Assembly: GCA_009746045.1 (NCBI GenBank) | Contig: RPFO01000154.1 | Span: 4,416,637-4,480,636, forward strand | DNA length: 64,000 bases | Origin: Mesostigma viride | Taxonomy: Eukaryota > Streptophyta > Mesostigmatophyceae > Mesostigmatales > Mesostigmataceae | Direction: 5' to 3' | Shown: piece after piece, positions 15,262 through 29,233 of the stretch | Numbering within the stretch: the stretch's first letter is position 1 | How the letters are laid out: each line of letters starts with the position of its first letter | Notes under the pieces: generated by a model | Databases searched by the model: none | The model's input: the letters and a program-made list of their open reading frames with translations, nothing else | Told to the model about the DNA's origin: nothing | Translations under genes and position numbers: made by a program

Positions 15262-15473
15262 TTCTAAGGTTGTCAGCAACAAGAACTGAACGCGTTCAGA
15301 TCCCATTTGATGTCATCGACAAGCAGGAACGAATGCAGACATGCACACAAACCCACGAGCGCGCAAGCTGACCGTGATTCCATGAACGGCGGGGCATGTG
15401 TGTACGTGCGTGCATGCATGCGCGGATGCTGGCATGTGAACTGCATGCATGTGCGTGCGTGCACGCGGCAGCC
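15262..15473. other. Short unique spacer between two tandem arrays
   Basis: About 200 bp of non-repetitive sequence rich in TGCATG/GTGCGTG words. A minus-strand open frame crosses it, and a terminal exon of the RMP1-like gene could lie here, but I found no splice-phase-supported exon. Confidence 0.4.
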
Positions 15474-16212
15474 AGTACTCACCTGCACCAGCACTTTCCT
15501 ATGTGCGGTAGTATCGATCAACTCACCTGCACCAGCACTTTCCTATGTGCGGCAGTATCGATCAACTCACCTGCACCAGCACTTTCCTGTGTGCGGCAGT
15601 ATCGATCAACTCACCTGCACAAGCACTTTCCTGTGTGCGGCAATATCCATCAACTCACCTGCACCAGCACTTTCCTGTGTGCGGCAACATCCATCAACTC
15701 ACCTGCACCAGCACTTTCCTATGTGCGGCAGTATCGATCAACTCACCTGCACCAGCACTTTCCTGTGTGCGGCAGTATCCATCAACTCACCTGCACCAGC
15801 ACTTTCCTATGTGCGGCAGTATCCATCAACTCACCTGCACCAGCACTTTCCTATGTGCGGCAGTATCGATCAACTCACCTGCACCAGCACTTTCCTGTGT
15901 GCGGCAGTATCGATCAACTCACCTGCACAAGCACTTTCCTGTGTGCGGCAATATCCATCAACTCACCTGCACCAGCACTTTCCTGTGTGCGGCAGTATCG
16001 ATCAACTCACCTGCACAAGCACTTTCCTGTGTGCGGCAGTATCGATCAACTCACCTGCACCAGCACTTTCCTGTGTGCGGCAGTATCGATCAACTCACCT
16101 GCACCAGCACTTTCCTGTGTGCGGCAGTATCGATCAACTCACCTGCACCAGCACTTTCCTGTGTGCGGCAGTATCGATCAACTCACCTGCACCAGCATTT
16201 GCCTACGTGCGC
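15474..16212. repeat. 44-bp minisatellite, 17 units, each with a consensus 5' splice site on the minus strand
   Basis: Seventeen near-identical 44-bp units. Read on the minus strand, each contains CAG|GTGAGTTGATCGATACTG, a full match to the CAG|GTRAGT donor consensus, and 28 bp further a CACACAG acceptor-like end. The donor of the adjacent RMP1-like exon (CAC|GTGAGTTAATAACTACTG) resembles the unit, so the array probably grew by duplication of this exon-intron boundary. Variation is limited to A/G and C/G changes (CTATG/CTGTG, CGAT/CCAT, ACC/ACA). Confidence 0.9.
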
Positions 16213-16273
16213 CACTGTCAAAGTGCTCACGCGCAACAGCCTACGTGCGCGTACTCATGTGCCACAGTAGTTA

Positions 16274-19368
<3,095 letters not shown>

Positions 19369-20583
19369 GGCTTCAGTTACAGAATGCCGGGCTTGACTAA
19401 ACGGCAAATGTGAACATTGTCGTAATGAAGGCTCCTTTGCAACTTGCTACACCCGTCGGATATAACAAATGCCACGGTCAGAACATTGCTTGAACGCTCT
19501 GTTTGCCATCTCTAGCTAGCTGCCTTTTCGGCACCGCATTTGCAGCCGGGTTCTTTAGGAGAGACATGGTACCCAGACAAAACCAAGAGGTGGCAGGCTT
19601 ACGCCCCCGAAATGTTGTGCTCCCAGCTCATCGAACGCTCCTAATGCAATAAACGATACTGGTCTAAATGGTACTCTCAGCATAATACCTATTTCATCAC
19701 GCACTTCTTAAGTCTTTAAAATGTCAACGTCATCTTACTTTTCATAAAGCAACGACGAGAAAGATCATAATTGCAAAATCACCCGCAAGCCGACCTGGGG
19801 CAGAAAAGCCCTGGACGCTCGACACGAGTGGAAAGAGTGCTTGTGCTTGTTGCCGCCACGTGCTACTGCATAAACCTTAATTTCTACCGCATACGCTCGG
19901 CCTCCATTCGGAGAGGATGGTCTCTCCATACTAAAATGCAATTAGGTCTAATGATTAGTTTTCTTTGCGAAAATGCGATCAGAGAACGACTTCATGAGAG
20001 ATGATTGCTGATGACTGCTGAAGTGCTGATGATTGTACCTAGATGATTGTGTACCTTGAGTGCCTTCACCGCCCTACAGTTATGCTAACAATCGTACACT
20101 TCGGGGCGTGACGTCTTGGGATTCAAATCATTAAATTAATATCAGACAAATAACAAACTAGGCAAAGTTAACAACTTGGCAAATCCGTGTCGTCTGGCAG
20201 CAGCATTCACACAGCAACCTGCACCGTGCGACTGTGCGAGTTGCCAGTTGCCACTGTGGATCCTGCACATCGTCGCAAGTTTTTCCTAATTTTCATATGG
20301 GAGCACAAACATGCCCACGACGTACAGGTTGCGTCGTTAACACCCGCCTGCAGCCCACGGGAGCATTGGGCAATGAATTTCTAGAATTCCTTCTAGCTGA
20401 ACTTAATGTATAGATAAGGACTGCTGTGGGAATGCGGCAGGATAATGATATTTAGATTCATTAGCATGGCCGAGTAAACGAGACTCGAGAGGGTCGCAAT
20501 CACCTACGAACGGTGAGCTTTGGGGGGACGAGTACGAAAAGACTTCCCATTTGGCCACATTGAATCATCCTTTGAAAATCAGA
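19369..20583. promoter_or_regulatory. Divergent intergenic region between the RMP1-like and OST3/6 genes
   Basis: The two start codons are head-to-head with 1,215 bp between them. The stretch is more AT-rich than its surroundings and has no convincing coding frame. No clear TATA box is fixed for either gene. It must contain both promoters. Whether they share elements cannot be seen from sequence. Confidence 0.45.
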
Positions 20584-21127
20584 ATGGCTGCCCTTAGGAC
20601 CGCCCTGTTTGCGACGCTGATCATCTTTTGTCTATCGCCGTTAAGTGGCGTCGACGGGGCGCCCGCCAAGAAAGCTGCAAAGCCCCCAATTCCTACCAAC
20701 TCGCTTTCGGATAGGCTTGCGACCGAGGTGGAAAAGGACTCGAGGAACGAAGAGTTATCGAAGCGGCAGCAGAAGGGCTTGCTGAAATTCAACAACAACG
20801 ACTTCAGACTCTATGCGGAGGGCGACGAGCCCAGGCCTTACAGCCTGATCCTGCTGTTCACCTCGCGTCAGGTAGAGAAGTCGAAGCCGGAGCTCAATCT
20901 GGCGCTGACCAGGGCCGAGTTCGGGCTGGTCTCGGAAGCTTACCGTCAGCACTTCGCCGGCACCCCTCAGAGCGGCCGCGTGTTCTTCGTGGAGGTCGAT
21001 TACAACACGGCGCCCGAGGCGTTCCAAAAGCTGGGCCTCAACTCCGTGCCGGCTATCGTACACATCGGGCCGTTCACCAAGAGGCAGAAGGACGGACGGC
21101 CCCTGGAGTCTGATACCCTGAAAGCAG
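20584..21127 (+). CDS. OST3/6 gene, exon 1 (signal peptide and thioredoxin-like domain)
   Basis: The ATG at 20,584 is used because it begins directly before the signal peptide. An upstream in-frame TTG is not a likely start. The exon ends CTGAAAGCAG|GTGCGT in phase 1. At the position of the usual redox cysteines the sequence reads FTSRQVEKSKPELNL. Confidence 0.85.
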
Positions 21128-23131
21128 GTGCGTGCCCAACCTTGGGCCATACCCTGGGTGCGCCCTGCTGGCATAGAGCAAGCCTTGGTGGACAAGATCC
21201 CACAAGTCCGAAATGGGCTGCTTGATGGGGTGGACGTGCTGGCAGCCCATCCGCCTCCCGCACTCCTCACCCCTAGTCCGACTGCCTGTAAACGCGCACA
21301 CTAGCTTCGCGCTCGCATGCAAAAGCCCGTCTGCTTCCCCTCATGTGCTGCCCACATGTGTCGGCCTCCCATGGGTTGGCCGCTTTTTTATCGCCAACTC
21401 TAACTCCTCTCTGATAGCTAATATCCCCCGTCTTATGATCACCCACCCCATCCTATCATCAAATGACCCCCGGCTTTTTTTTCCCACCCACCCTTCATCA
21501 TGATCACCAAACCCCTTCATCATGATCACCAAACCCCTTCATCATGATCACCAAACCCCTTCATCATGATCACCAAACCCCTTCATCATGATCACCAAAC
21601 CCCTTCATCATGATCACCAAACCCCTTCATCATGATCACCAAACCCCTTCATCATGATCACCAAACCCCTTCATCATTATCACCAAACCCCTTCATCATG
21701 ATCACCAAACCCCTTCATCATGATCACCAAACCCCGACATCATGATCACCAAACCCCTTCATCATGATCACCAAACCCACCTCGCTGGGTGGCTGTGCAG
21801 TGTGGAGGGGGCAATCCCGCTGCCTGGCACGGCTTATCTTCAGGAGTGGGCCATTCGTACGCTAGTTATTCTGACAAAGGAAACACGTGCAAGGTGGCGA
21901 TAAGGCTAGGTTCACCGTCCCAGGCCGCGCCAATCAGCGGTCGCATCCATGCGGGGAATGCGACAGGTGCAACTCTCCCCTGCACACGGCCGGCATTTTC
22001 CTCGGTACTTCTGTCCTGCTGCATCCGCCCACTGGTACCCATGCAGGGCGTAAGTATATCTAGAGGCTGTCTGAGGCCGCGGCGTGCTGTGGATGTTTGG
22101 AGTCCCCCTTTTCCCCCCCCCCCCCCCCCCCCCTTTCCCACTCCTTTTTCCCTCCCCCCGTCCCCCCCCATCTCCATCCCCCTTTCTCCTCCCCCTGTTC
22201 TTCGTTGCACAGCATTTGGGAAACTTGTCGGTACATCTCCCCTCCCACTCCCTTCTCTCGTGCCCCTTCTGCTATCGCTAAGCACCCTAAAACACCATTC
22301 CCTCCTCCCGCCCACACGCTGTCTCATCGACTCTTTTCTTCCGCTCACCCTTGGCTTGATGGCTTCGTCTGTAAGGCCCCTCCTGCCCGCCCTCCCTGTC
22401 CACGCCCGACGGGGCTTCCCTTCGTTTCCACCCACTCTGGTCCAACCGTTTCTCACGGGTCCCACGGGTCCCCCACTCGCGCCCCCGCAACGGCCCCCCT
22501 TTACCCAACTGCCCATTCTCTGATGGCCCCACAATCCCTCGCTTTTTCTCCATGCCTCCTCCCCTCGCCCGCAGGCTTCCCCAACGTTCTCGAAATGCTC
22601 GCCGGCTTCACCGCCGACAAGACCAACCTGTCGCCTGGCACCATCGAGCGGCCCAACATCTTCAACAGCCCGGCCATCCAGCTCTTCGTGCTCACGCTGC
22701 TGCTGGCGTCTGGCGCGGTCGTCCTCAAGCTATACCGTGGCGGCTGGCTCGACTACCGCCCGATCTGGGCGCTGCTGGCGCTCGCGGTCGTCTTCTTCGC
22801 GCTCTCGGGCGGCATGTACAACATCATCCGGGGGATGCCGTTCCGGACCAGGGACCACGAGGGGCGCGACGTCTTTTTCCGGCAGGGCCAGGGACAGCTG
22901 GGGGCGGAGGGCTACGCAATGGGCACGCTGCACTTTGGCGCCGCGGGCGCGCTCCTGGCCATCATCTACATCACGCCGGCCATCCCATCGACCGCCCCGC
23001 GCCGCGCCTTCATGTGGGCGTCGCTGCTCGTCTTCTTCACCTGCCTGGCCAAGGTTGTCCAGATCTACCGCTGGAAGACGGGCTACGACATGCACGGGTA
23101 CTGGTCGCATGCGTGGACGCTGCTGGGGTAG
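20584..23131 (+). CDS. OST3/OST6-type oligosaccharyltransferase subunit (two exons)
   Basis: Exons 20584-21127 and 22575-23131 join in phase (544 + 557 nt) into 366 codons plus TAG. Residues 1-24 are a signal peptide (LRTALFATLIIFCLSPL, cleavage near VDG-A). A luminal thioredoxin-like domain follows (about 40-190), with RPYSLILLFTS and NSVPAIVHIGPF, the latter holding the cis-proline. Then come four hydrophobic segments: IQLFVLTLLLASGAVVL, PIWALLALAVVFFALSGGMY, HFGAAGALLAIIYIT and AFMWASLLVFFTCLAKVVQIY. This is the layout of OST3/OST6 (MAGT1/TUSC3), a subunit of the ER N-glycosylation complex. The active-site CxxC of yeast and animal members is absent, as in plant members. Length is normal for the family. 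Confidence 0.88.
21492..21779. repeat. 23-bp minisatellite in the OST3/6 intron
   Basis: About 12.5 copies of CATGATCACCAAACCCCTTCAT, varied only at two units (CATTATC, CCGACAT). It has the same unit length as the window's large satellite but no sequence similarity to it. Confidence 0.95.
22104..22200 (+). repeat. Poly-C / pyrimidine-rich tract in the OST3/6 intron
   Basis: Includes a run of more than 20 C. It may extend the pyrimidine environment of the intron. No coding role. Confidence 0.85.
22575..23131 (+). CDS. OST3/6 gene, exon 2 (four transmembrane segments)
   Basis: A long pyrimidine tract precedes the CCCGCAG|GCTTCC acceptor. It begins by completing Gly and runs FPNVLEMLAGFT into the membrane domain, ending SHAWTLLG and TAG at 23,129-23,131. 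Confidence 0.85.
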
Positions 23132-23879
23132 ACAGGTGGCGCGACGACGTGCGCCAGTGGCCTGCAGTTGCAAATGGCCATGTGAAGGGGCGGGCAAGTG
23201 TCTTCCCATTCCTGCAGGCTACTGGGCTAGGGAGGCGGTGATGATTGGATGGGTTAGATAAAATGGCGAGGTAGGAGGGGACTTTGATGGGCTATACATG
23301 GAGGATGGCATGCTATGCCGGCATGGAGATGGATCATGGGGCGAGCAGTGCAAAATCTTTGATTCGTGGACACTGCCAGCTGAACGACCAAAGTTTGTTG
23401 ATTTCCCGGGGTTTGGCTGGGGTCTGGCCATTCATGGACCTTGCGCATGTATGCGTGTGGGCACCGCCGGCATGCCCCATGCCATTAGGCTTCAATTGTT
23501 TCTTTTGCTAATTACTGTTCCTTCATCAATCAAAGGTAACGTCATTGAAGACTATCTAGACCTCATCTTAGGTCCTCTGAGGTACGCGCAGTTTCAACTT
23601 TTCAACGACAAACAACTAGGCATCTGGTCAACAGCTAGCCGAGTGTACCTCTAGAAAACTACAGCTAATTATTGCTGGCAGCAGACGGCGCCCCTGAAAG
23701 GGTTATATCATTCCCTAGATGTTGGTTTGGACCAACGAGGAACGCATGCGATCGACCTGACGTCAGGGAGCACATGCGGTGTTGTCTTATTATGAGCCAC
23801 AAATAAGTTACATCCCAACTAGATTTACGCCAGCAGAGCATGTGGCCTAAGCTATCGGTCAGTATCTAGCTGTCATGTA
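23132..23879. other. 3' flank of the OST3/6 gene, nothing identified
   Basis: Unique sequence up to the truncated 5' edge of the reverse-transcriptase relic. No tandem repeat, no convincing exon and no clear polyadenylation motif could be fixed. Confidence 0.5.
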
Positions 23880-23885
23880 AAGTGA

Positions 23886-24890
23886 TTGGATTATGTTATG
23901 CGCCAGGCACGTGCTCGCTTTGCTAGCATTGCAGGCCGTGCCCCTGGCCTAGCGATCACGAACGAGCTTGGAGAAGGGGGGCCGACTAACAAGCAGAATT
24001 TACTAGCTGACCTCATTTATGCCGACGACATCACGCTCATCGAGAAGCCGGAGTCTTCCCAACTTTGGCTGGACTGCCTGGCGCTCGAGGCTCGGGCAGT
24101 TGGTCTAGAAATCAGCCCCAAATCGCAGGCCCTGGCCCTCGGCATGGCAGGGCCCCCACCCACACTCCGCCTCTCAGACGACACCGAGGTCAACTACCCT
24201 ACTTCAGGCCGCTTCAAGCTGCTCGGCAGTTGGCTTCCCGACTGCGAGGACGACCTGACGACCCGGATCGGCATGGCGTGGGCGCAACTCCATGACCACC
24301 GCCGCTGGTGGAGCAACCCCGCCCTACCCCGGAACGTCAAGTGTGACCTCTTCAAGGTCGTCATTCTGACAATCCTGACCTACAGCGCCGAGACCTGGAC
24401 AGTGACGCAGGAGCTGGAGCAACGACTCGACGGCAACGTCACCAAGATGCTGCGCAAGGCCCTTAACATCCCCTTTGGTTTGCACATTAGTAATGAGGAT
24501 TTGTATGCTGATTTGCCCTATGTTTCCCACATTATTAGGCACAGGCGCCTGGGCCTAGCCGGGCACCTGGCTCGCACAGATCAGGTAGACACATCAGATA
24601 GACTAGCTGGCACCAAGCCCGCCCAGTCTGGGCGATATGTCCTCACCTGGCGTGCCCCAGGCAGGGCCGCCACCCGTGGACTTTTCGTGATAGACTCGGC
24701 ATGGACATGTGCTACACTAGACGTGACGGGCTCACACCCGGGCAGCCTCCTGGTTTGTCTGAAATCTGGATCGCGGCAGATGGTACGCAAGGATAGATGG
24801 CAAGTAGTGAGCCTGGACAGTGTCTTACCGATTATTAATAACGGAAACTCTTGCAAAATTCCGGCGAATTTCATTAGGATTTACTATTAA
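23886..24890 (+). mobile_element. 5'-truncated non-LTR reverse transcriptase tail
   Basis: A 334-codon frame begins DYVMRQARARF just upstream of the RT palm motif. IYADDITLI at about 24,017-24,045 is the catalytic YADD box. GLEISPKSQAL and FKLLGSWL follow (RT palm/thumb), then the long C-terminal segment with LTYSAETWTV and HRRLGLAGHLARTDQVDTS. Everything before the YADD region (endonuclease, fingers) is missing, as expected for 5' truncation by target-primed reverse transcription. The frame then stops and an AT-rich end with AATAAATAAA follows at about 24,895. A related C-terminal fragment lies at 63.1-63.4 kb on the minus strand. An old copy of a LINE pol. Confidence 0.85.
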
Positions 24891-24899
24891 TTAACAATA

Positions 24900-25299
24900 A
24901 ATAAAGCCCATAAACCTGAGAATCACCGCTGCATGCGCCAGCATGCATTCTAATTTATTCCTCGCAGCAAAAATTTTAGATTGGACCCCCGCGGCCTGCG
25001 GCGATGTTCACCAATGAAATTATCGACATTGCAAAGCGCACAAAACTTATATAGCTATATGAAATAATATGATAAACTCATCGTATTCAAGATTCTCGCA
25101 ATTTCTCTGCATTCCATATGCTATCTTTGTCTAGTTTTTCCTGACTGAAAGCCGTCGACATGCATGGGCCATGGCCAGCTCCGCCGGGACCGTCACCTTA
25201 TCATCACTGGGGTGGCCCGGAGCGGCTGGTTAGGTCCTACGGCGGGCTTTTTTTGTTGGTTAGCGGCGGTGTGTATCCCGGTCTCGGACGTGTCAGTTA
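24900..25299. other. Spacer between two retroelement relics
   Basis: AT-rich then GC-rich unique sequence. No frame or repeat that I can support. Confidence 0.5.
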
Positions 25300-25715
25300 A
25301 CGGCGGTAGCTCAATGGGGTCGGCCAGGGGCTCCTTAATGGGCGGGTACGTGCAATGATGTAGTCCTGCTCAGCGGCGGCCACGGCGTGGGCCGCGTTGG
25401 CGGCGCACGGACGCCCGTCGCCGGTGGTGGGCCGGGGCGGCTGCCAGTGGGCCGAGCGGCGGGGGCGGCGGGGGGGCGCCGAGCAGGCGCGGGACTGGGA
25501 GGAGTACCACAAGTCCAGCTGACAGTTGTTGCGGCGAGCCGGACAGCGTCCGGGGCGCCGGTCGTGCGCCGCCTGCTGGCCGCTGGGCGTGGCGGCATGG
25601 CATGCAGGCGGATCCAGGCGTACTTGCCGTGTTGATCCTCGTGACAGTGGGTGAAGTATTCGCGGACATATAGAGGTCCTCATGCTCCTTTGCCGCCTGC
25701 CGGATCAGGCCGAGT
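25300..25715 (-). mobile_element. LINE ORF2 relic, linker part downstream of the half-LINE insertion
   Basis: In minus-strand frames broken by small indels it reads AAKEHEDLY, then REYFTHCHEDQHGKYAWIRL. It continues from the 26.9-27.5 kb fragment once the half-LINE is removed: FARLKEEFYSA runs into this segment across the 13-bp target site. It is GC-rich and open in more than one frame. Assignment to the region between endonuclease and RT is inferred from position. Confidence 0.55.
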
Positions 25716-26899
25716 AGAATTCTTCCTTAATAATAATTAATAAGCACGTGACTGCGTCACGTGGGTGCCAATACAGAGTAAAGGAACCTTCAACCCTATA
25801 TACACAGTGAGAAGGAGGGAGGGCGCCCTAGCTTCTCTCACTGCCGCAGGTGGGCAGGCCACAGAGCGCTCTCTCCACGGCATGGTGCCGGGGCGCAACA
25901 CTGTGGGTGCAATACAACCAGTGCAATACCATAGGTAGGCTGACGCATAGCTTATGCTACAAATGTGAGGTGGGCTCAAGACGTCGGCTAATTAAGGCGC
26001 AAGCTGATGGCCACAAGGTGCCAGAGCTAATTGAAGGTACTATAACGCTGTGCGCTAATATCGTTTCAAGTGCTGTAATGCCTAAGCTATCCCATCATCG
26101 ATTGCCCCCATCTAGACAACTAGCTGGAAGTGCTCTATCCCGGGGAAGCCCGGGGGGCTTCCACAGTTTCTTGTTGACGTAGAGGTCCCCGCCCCGCCAG
26201 TACACTTGGGGCTTCTCGGGGTTGGTCTTGTGGCGGATGTAGTCGGGCCACTGATCGCGGCGTTGCGCTGCTGGGCTGGCGTCAGGTCGTCGTCAAGCGA
26301 CCAGGAGGTGTCCACCAGCTTCTTGCGGCGAGAGAGGAACCGAACTCGGGCTGTGATGTCGCTGAAGGTGAGGACCACTGGGGGGCCCAGCCTTGGCCCG
26401 TGGATGGGGCAGGCGGTAGGCGCCCTGCAGTATCGCACCTGGCAGCTCATGCGCGCCAAGAGCTGTTTCTTCAGCTCGTCGAGAAGAGAGTCTGGGGTCT
26501 CCTCCGGCAGCATGTCGAAGCGCCTGAGGATGACCCGGCAGCGGCGACGGTCGCGGTCAGCGGCCTCGCGGCGCGTGTCTTCCAGCTCCTGGAGCTTGGT
26601 GGTGATGGCGGTCGTGGTAGAGGATGCCTGGCTCTTGAGCAGGTCCGCCCAGGAGGCGCGAGTCGAGGGGTCATCACTAGCCCTACCAGCAGGTTGGGCG
26701 GCGATGGTGGCCGTTCGCTCGGCGATCTCGGGGACCTGCGTGGCCAGGGCGTCTACCTTGGCGGCAACTGCCTCAAGTTTCACGGTGCCTTGGCCGACTC
26801 GGCCTTCCACCTGGTTAAGGCGGGTGGTCACAGTGGCTGTGGCCTCGGAAACTTTGGTGGCAATGTGCTCTTGCGTAGCAGTAAACAGAATTCTTCCTT
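25716..26899 (-). mobile_element. Half-LINE insertion (ORF1 plus 3' tail, no ORF2) with 13-bp target-site duplication
   Basis: The 1,158-bp body (25,729-26,886) is flanked by AGAATTCTTCCTT at 25,716-25,728 and 26,887-26,899. On the minus strand it starts inside ORF1, has the ORF1 C-terminal half, then about 400 bp of non-coding tail ending TTATTAATTATTATT. The same tail follows ORF1 in the copy at 27.85-31.5 kb, with no endonuclease or RT between. It therefore looks like a non-autonomous ORF1-only element moved by a LINE machinery. The host site is a LINE ORF2 relic. Confidence 0.8.
26112..26886 (-). pseudogene. L1-type ORF1 protein, C-terminal half (copy 2)
   Basis: It contains a heptad-like region (VTTRLNQVEGRVGQG, LEAVAAKVDALATQV), then the RNA-binding RRM-like domain (CRVILRRFDMLPEETPDSL) and the C-terminal domain (WSLDDDLTPAQQ). 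ORF1 proteins of L1-like elements trimerise through the coiled coil and bind RNA. The C-terminal end, PQVYWRGGDLYVNKKLW, is in another frame after QQR, so a one-base indel near 26,250 breaks it. The 5' end is truncated exactly at the target-site duplication. Confidence 0.8.
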
Positions 26900-27512
26900 G
26901 AGGCGGGCGAAGCAGGCAGGGTCGCGCTACGTTGTCACACAGGGCTTGCCGCGCTTAATTGGATCAGACGCGGCAGGGAGCCGGTGCAGGCTGGTGAAGC
27001 GGGGCGGGCGTCGAGGGGGCAGCAGGGTCCCTCCCTCGGGCAGCTTGCCAGCGAGGTGCCGGATCGAGGGCGGATGCTCATGGGCCGGCAGCAGGCAGCC
27101 GGGCGTGGCTGGCCGGGATGTCCGGCGCGTGGACGAATCGAACTCCTCAGACAGTCTTGAGTGAGCACTTGTGAATCCCCACAGTCTGACTGCCGCGCGC
27201 TTGTGGGTGTGTTTTTTAGGGTTTCCTCTAGAGCTTCGTTGAGATTTCTCAAGCAACTGCAGTTTCCGCATATCAAGCGGGGGTGCCATGTGCTTATGAA
27301 AATGCATTGAAGGGGAATCGCAGGCGGATGCAGGCAATTACGATACCATGATGATCTGAGCGCACAAGGGGGATCACGTGCGAGCAAACAGCTGGTAGAG
27401 ATCCTTGATGACACTTGCGCACCATGCAACATATAGTCAAGACAGCGTTGCACAGTGCCAGTTGGCGAGATGTGCGTGACCAGCTGGAGCATCGATCATG
27501 GGCGACAGGCAC
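26900..27512 (-). mobile_element. LINE ORF2 relic: end of AP-endonuclease domain and linker
   Basis: Minus-strand frames give THISPTGTVQRCLDYML and, after a frameshift, HVIPLVRSDHHGIVIAC. This is the LDY...SDH block that closes the AP-endonuclease fold of LINE ORF2 proteins, with the Asp-His catalytic pair in SDH. A linker follows down to RDPACFARLKEEF at 26,900, where the half-LINE interrupts it. Stops and frameshifts show it is dead. Confidence 0.7.
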
Positions 27513-27852
27513 GCATATATCAATGCATGCACCGATTGGTCATGTCTCACAAGCGACAAATTATCAACAAACCAGCGAATAAATTAACCACGACATGAAA
27601 CATCAGCTAATTATTAACTCTGTTGGTTGCATGCCTCACATGCAAGCAATCATCAGATGCTCACCTAGTAAAAACACATGCCCCCATGCGGAGGTCACTG
27701 TCTGAGCACAGAATCACGTTTATAGGGTCATGATATATGGGGTGACAGAGGCCGGGCCCTAACAGAAATACATAATAATACGTAGCGCATTACCAGGCAA
27801 TACATTATACAGGTGCCCAGTGTACATTACCGGGCAAATGATCCATGCCCTT
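27513..27852. other. AT-rich spacer, nothing identified
   Basis: Unique sequence between two element relics. No open frame or repeat of note. Confidence 0.5.
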
Positions 27853-28327
27853 AATTAATCTGGCAATAGCACGTTACTGCGTCACGTGCCAATGCAGAGT
27901 AAGTAAAGGAACCTTCAACCCTAACTATATACACAACGAGAAGGAGGGAGTGCGCCCTAGCTTCTCTCACTGCCGCAAGTGGGCAGGCCACAGTCGAGCG
28001 CTCTCTCCACAGCATGGTGCCGGGGCGCAACACTGTGGGTGCAATACAACCAGTGCAATACCATATGTACTGAGGCTGACGCATAGCTTATGCTACAAAG
28101 GTGAGGTGGGCTCAAGACGTCGGCTAAGGCGCAAGCTGATGGCCACAAGGTGCAAGAGCTACACATGAATTGAAGGTACTATAACGCTGGGCGCTAATAT
28201 CATTTCAAGTGCTGTAATGCCTAAGCTATCCCATAATCGATTGCCCCGGCCCATCTAGACAACTAGCTTGAGTGCTCTATGTAGTAGGATATAGGATATC
28301 CCGGGGGAGCCCGGGGGGGCTTCCACA

Positions 28328-29233
28328 ATTTAGCTGTACAAGCTACTGCTTATACTTTTTATGCGCAAACCTTTTGGCCAAGGTTAACTCATATTCTTAC
28401 ATCCTGCGCATGCAGGATGTAAGAATATGCGTTAACCTTGGCCAAAAGGTTTGCGCATAAAAAGTAAGCAGTAGCTTGTACAACTTAAACCTTGCGCGTT
28501 GGGGCAAAATATTAAGCGGTAACTTCCCCAACTAGGGTTTTACTTTCGCATCGGATTACAATTGCGATATCGAACTGCTGATTTGATATTTTATCCTGGG
28601 AAGGTCCGATATCTACCTCGCGAGGCGATTAATTAGGTCCGACCGGTGCCTCGGCAGATCCTCCCAAATAATCCCTGCTCGATCGGCACTGTCCCCACGA
28701 GGTTTCGAACCCATGACTTCCGCGCCGCGCCGGTTCTAAGTTGTACAAGCTAATGCTTATACTTTTTATGCGCAAACCTTTTGGCCAAGGTGAACGCGCA
28801 GGATGTACGAATATGCGTTAACCTTGGCCAAAAGGTTTGCGCATATATAAAAAGTATAAGCAGTAGCTTGTACAACTTAAATAGAACCGGCGCGGCGCGG
28901 CATGCGGCAGGCACGGGTTCGAATTAACTCGTGGGGACAGTGCCGAGCAGGGATTATTTGAGAGGATCCGCCGGGGCACCGGTCGGACCTAATTAATCGC
29001 CTCGCGAGGTAGATATCAAACCTTCAAGGGATTAATATCGAATTAGTCATTCGATATCGAATTAGTAATTCGATGCGGAAGTAAAAGCCCTAGTTATTAG
29101 GGAGCCGCGTACAGTAGCATTTCGCCCAATGCGCAAGGTTTTAAGTTGTACAAGCTACTGCTTATACTTTTTATGCGCAAACCTTGGCCAAAAGGTTTGC
29201 GCATAAAAAGTATAAGCAGTAGCTTGTACAACT
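28328..29233. mobile_element. Fold-back element: three palindromes inside a larger inverted repeat
   Basis: Palindromes at about 28,335-28,483, 28,741-28,876 and 29,143-29,232 share the arm TTGTACAAGCTACTGCTTAT ... GCGCAAACCTT. The sequences between them, 28,484-28,740 and 28,877-29,142, are inverted copies of each other, so the whole 906 bp folds on the middle palindrome. Flanks are CTTCCACA and ACAGTTTCTTG. Copy 2 of ORF1 has CTTCCACAGTTTCTTG uninterrupted, so this is an insertion with an ACA duplication. No protein is encoded. It includes GGTTCGAA words that resemble a tRNA B box. Confidence 0.85.

Noticed and set aside
15474-16212. CRISPR-like regular array
   Set aside because: Units are contiguous 44-mers without unique spacers, in a eukaryotic intron setting.
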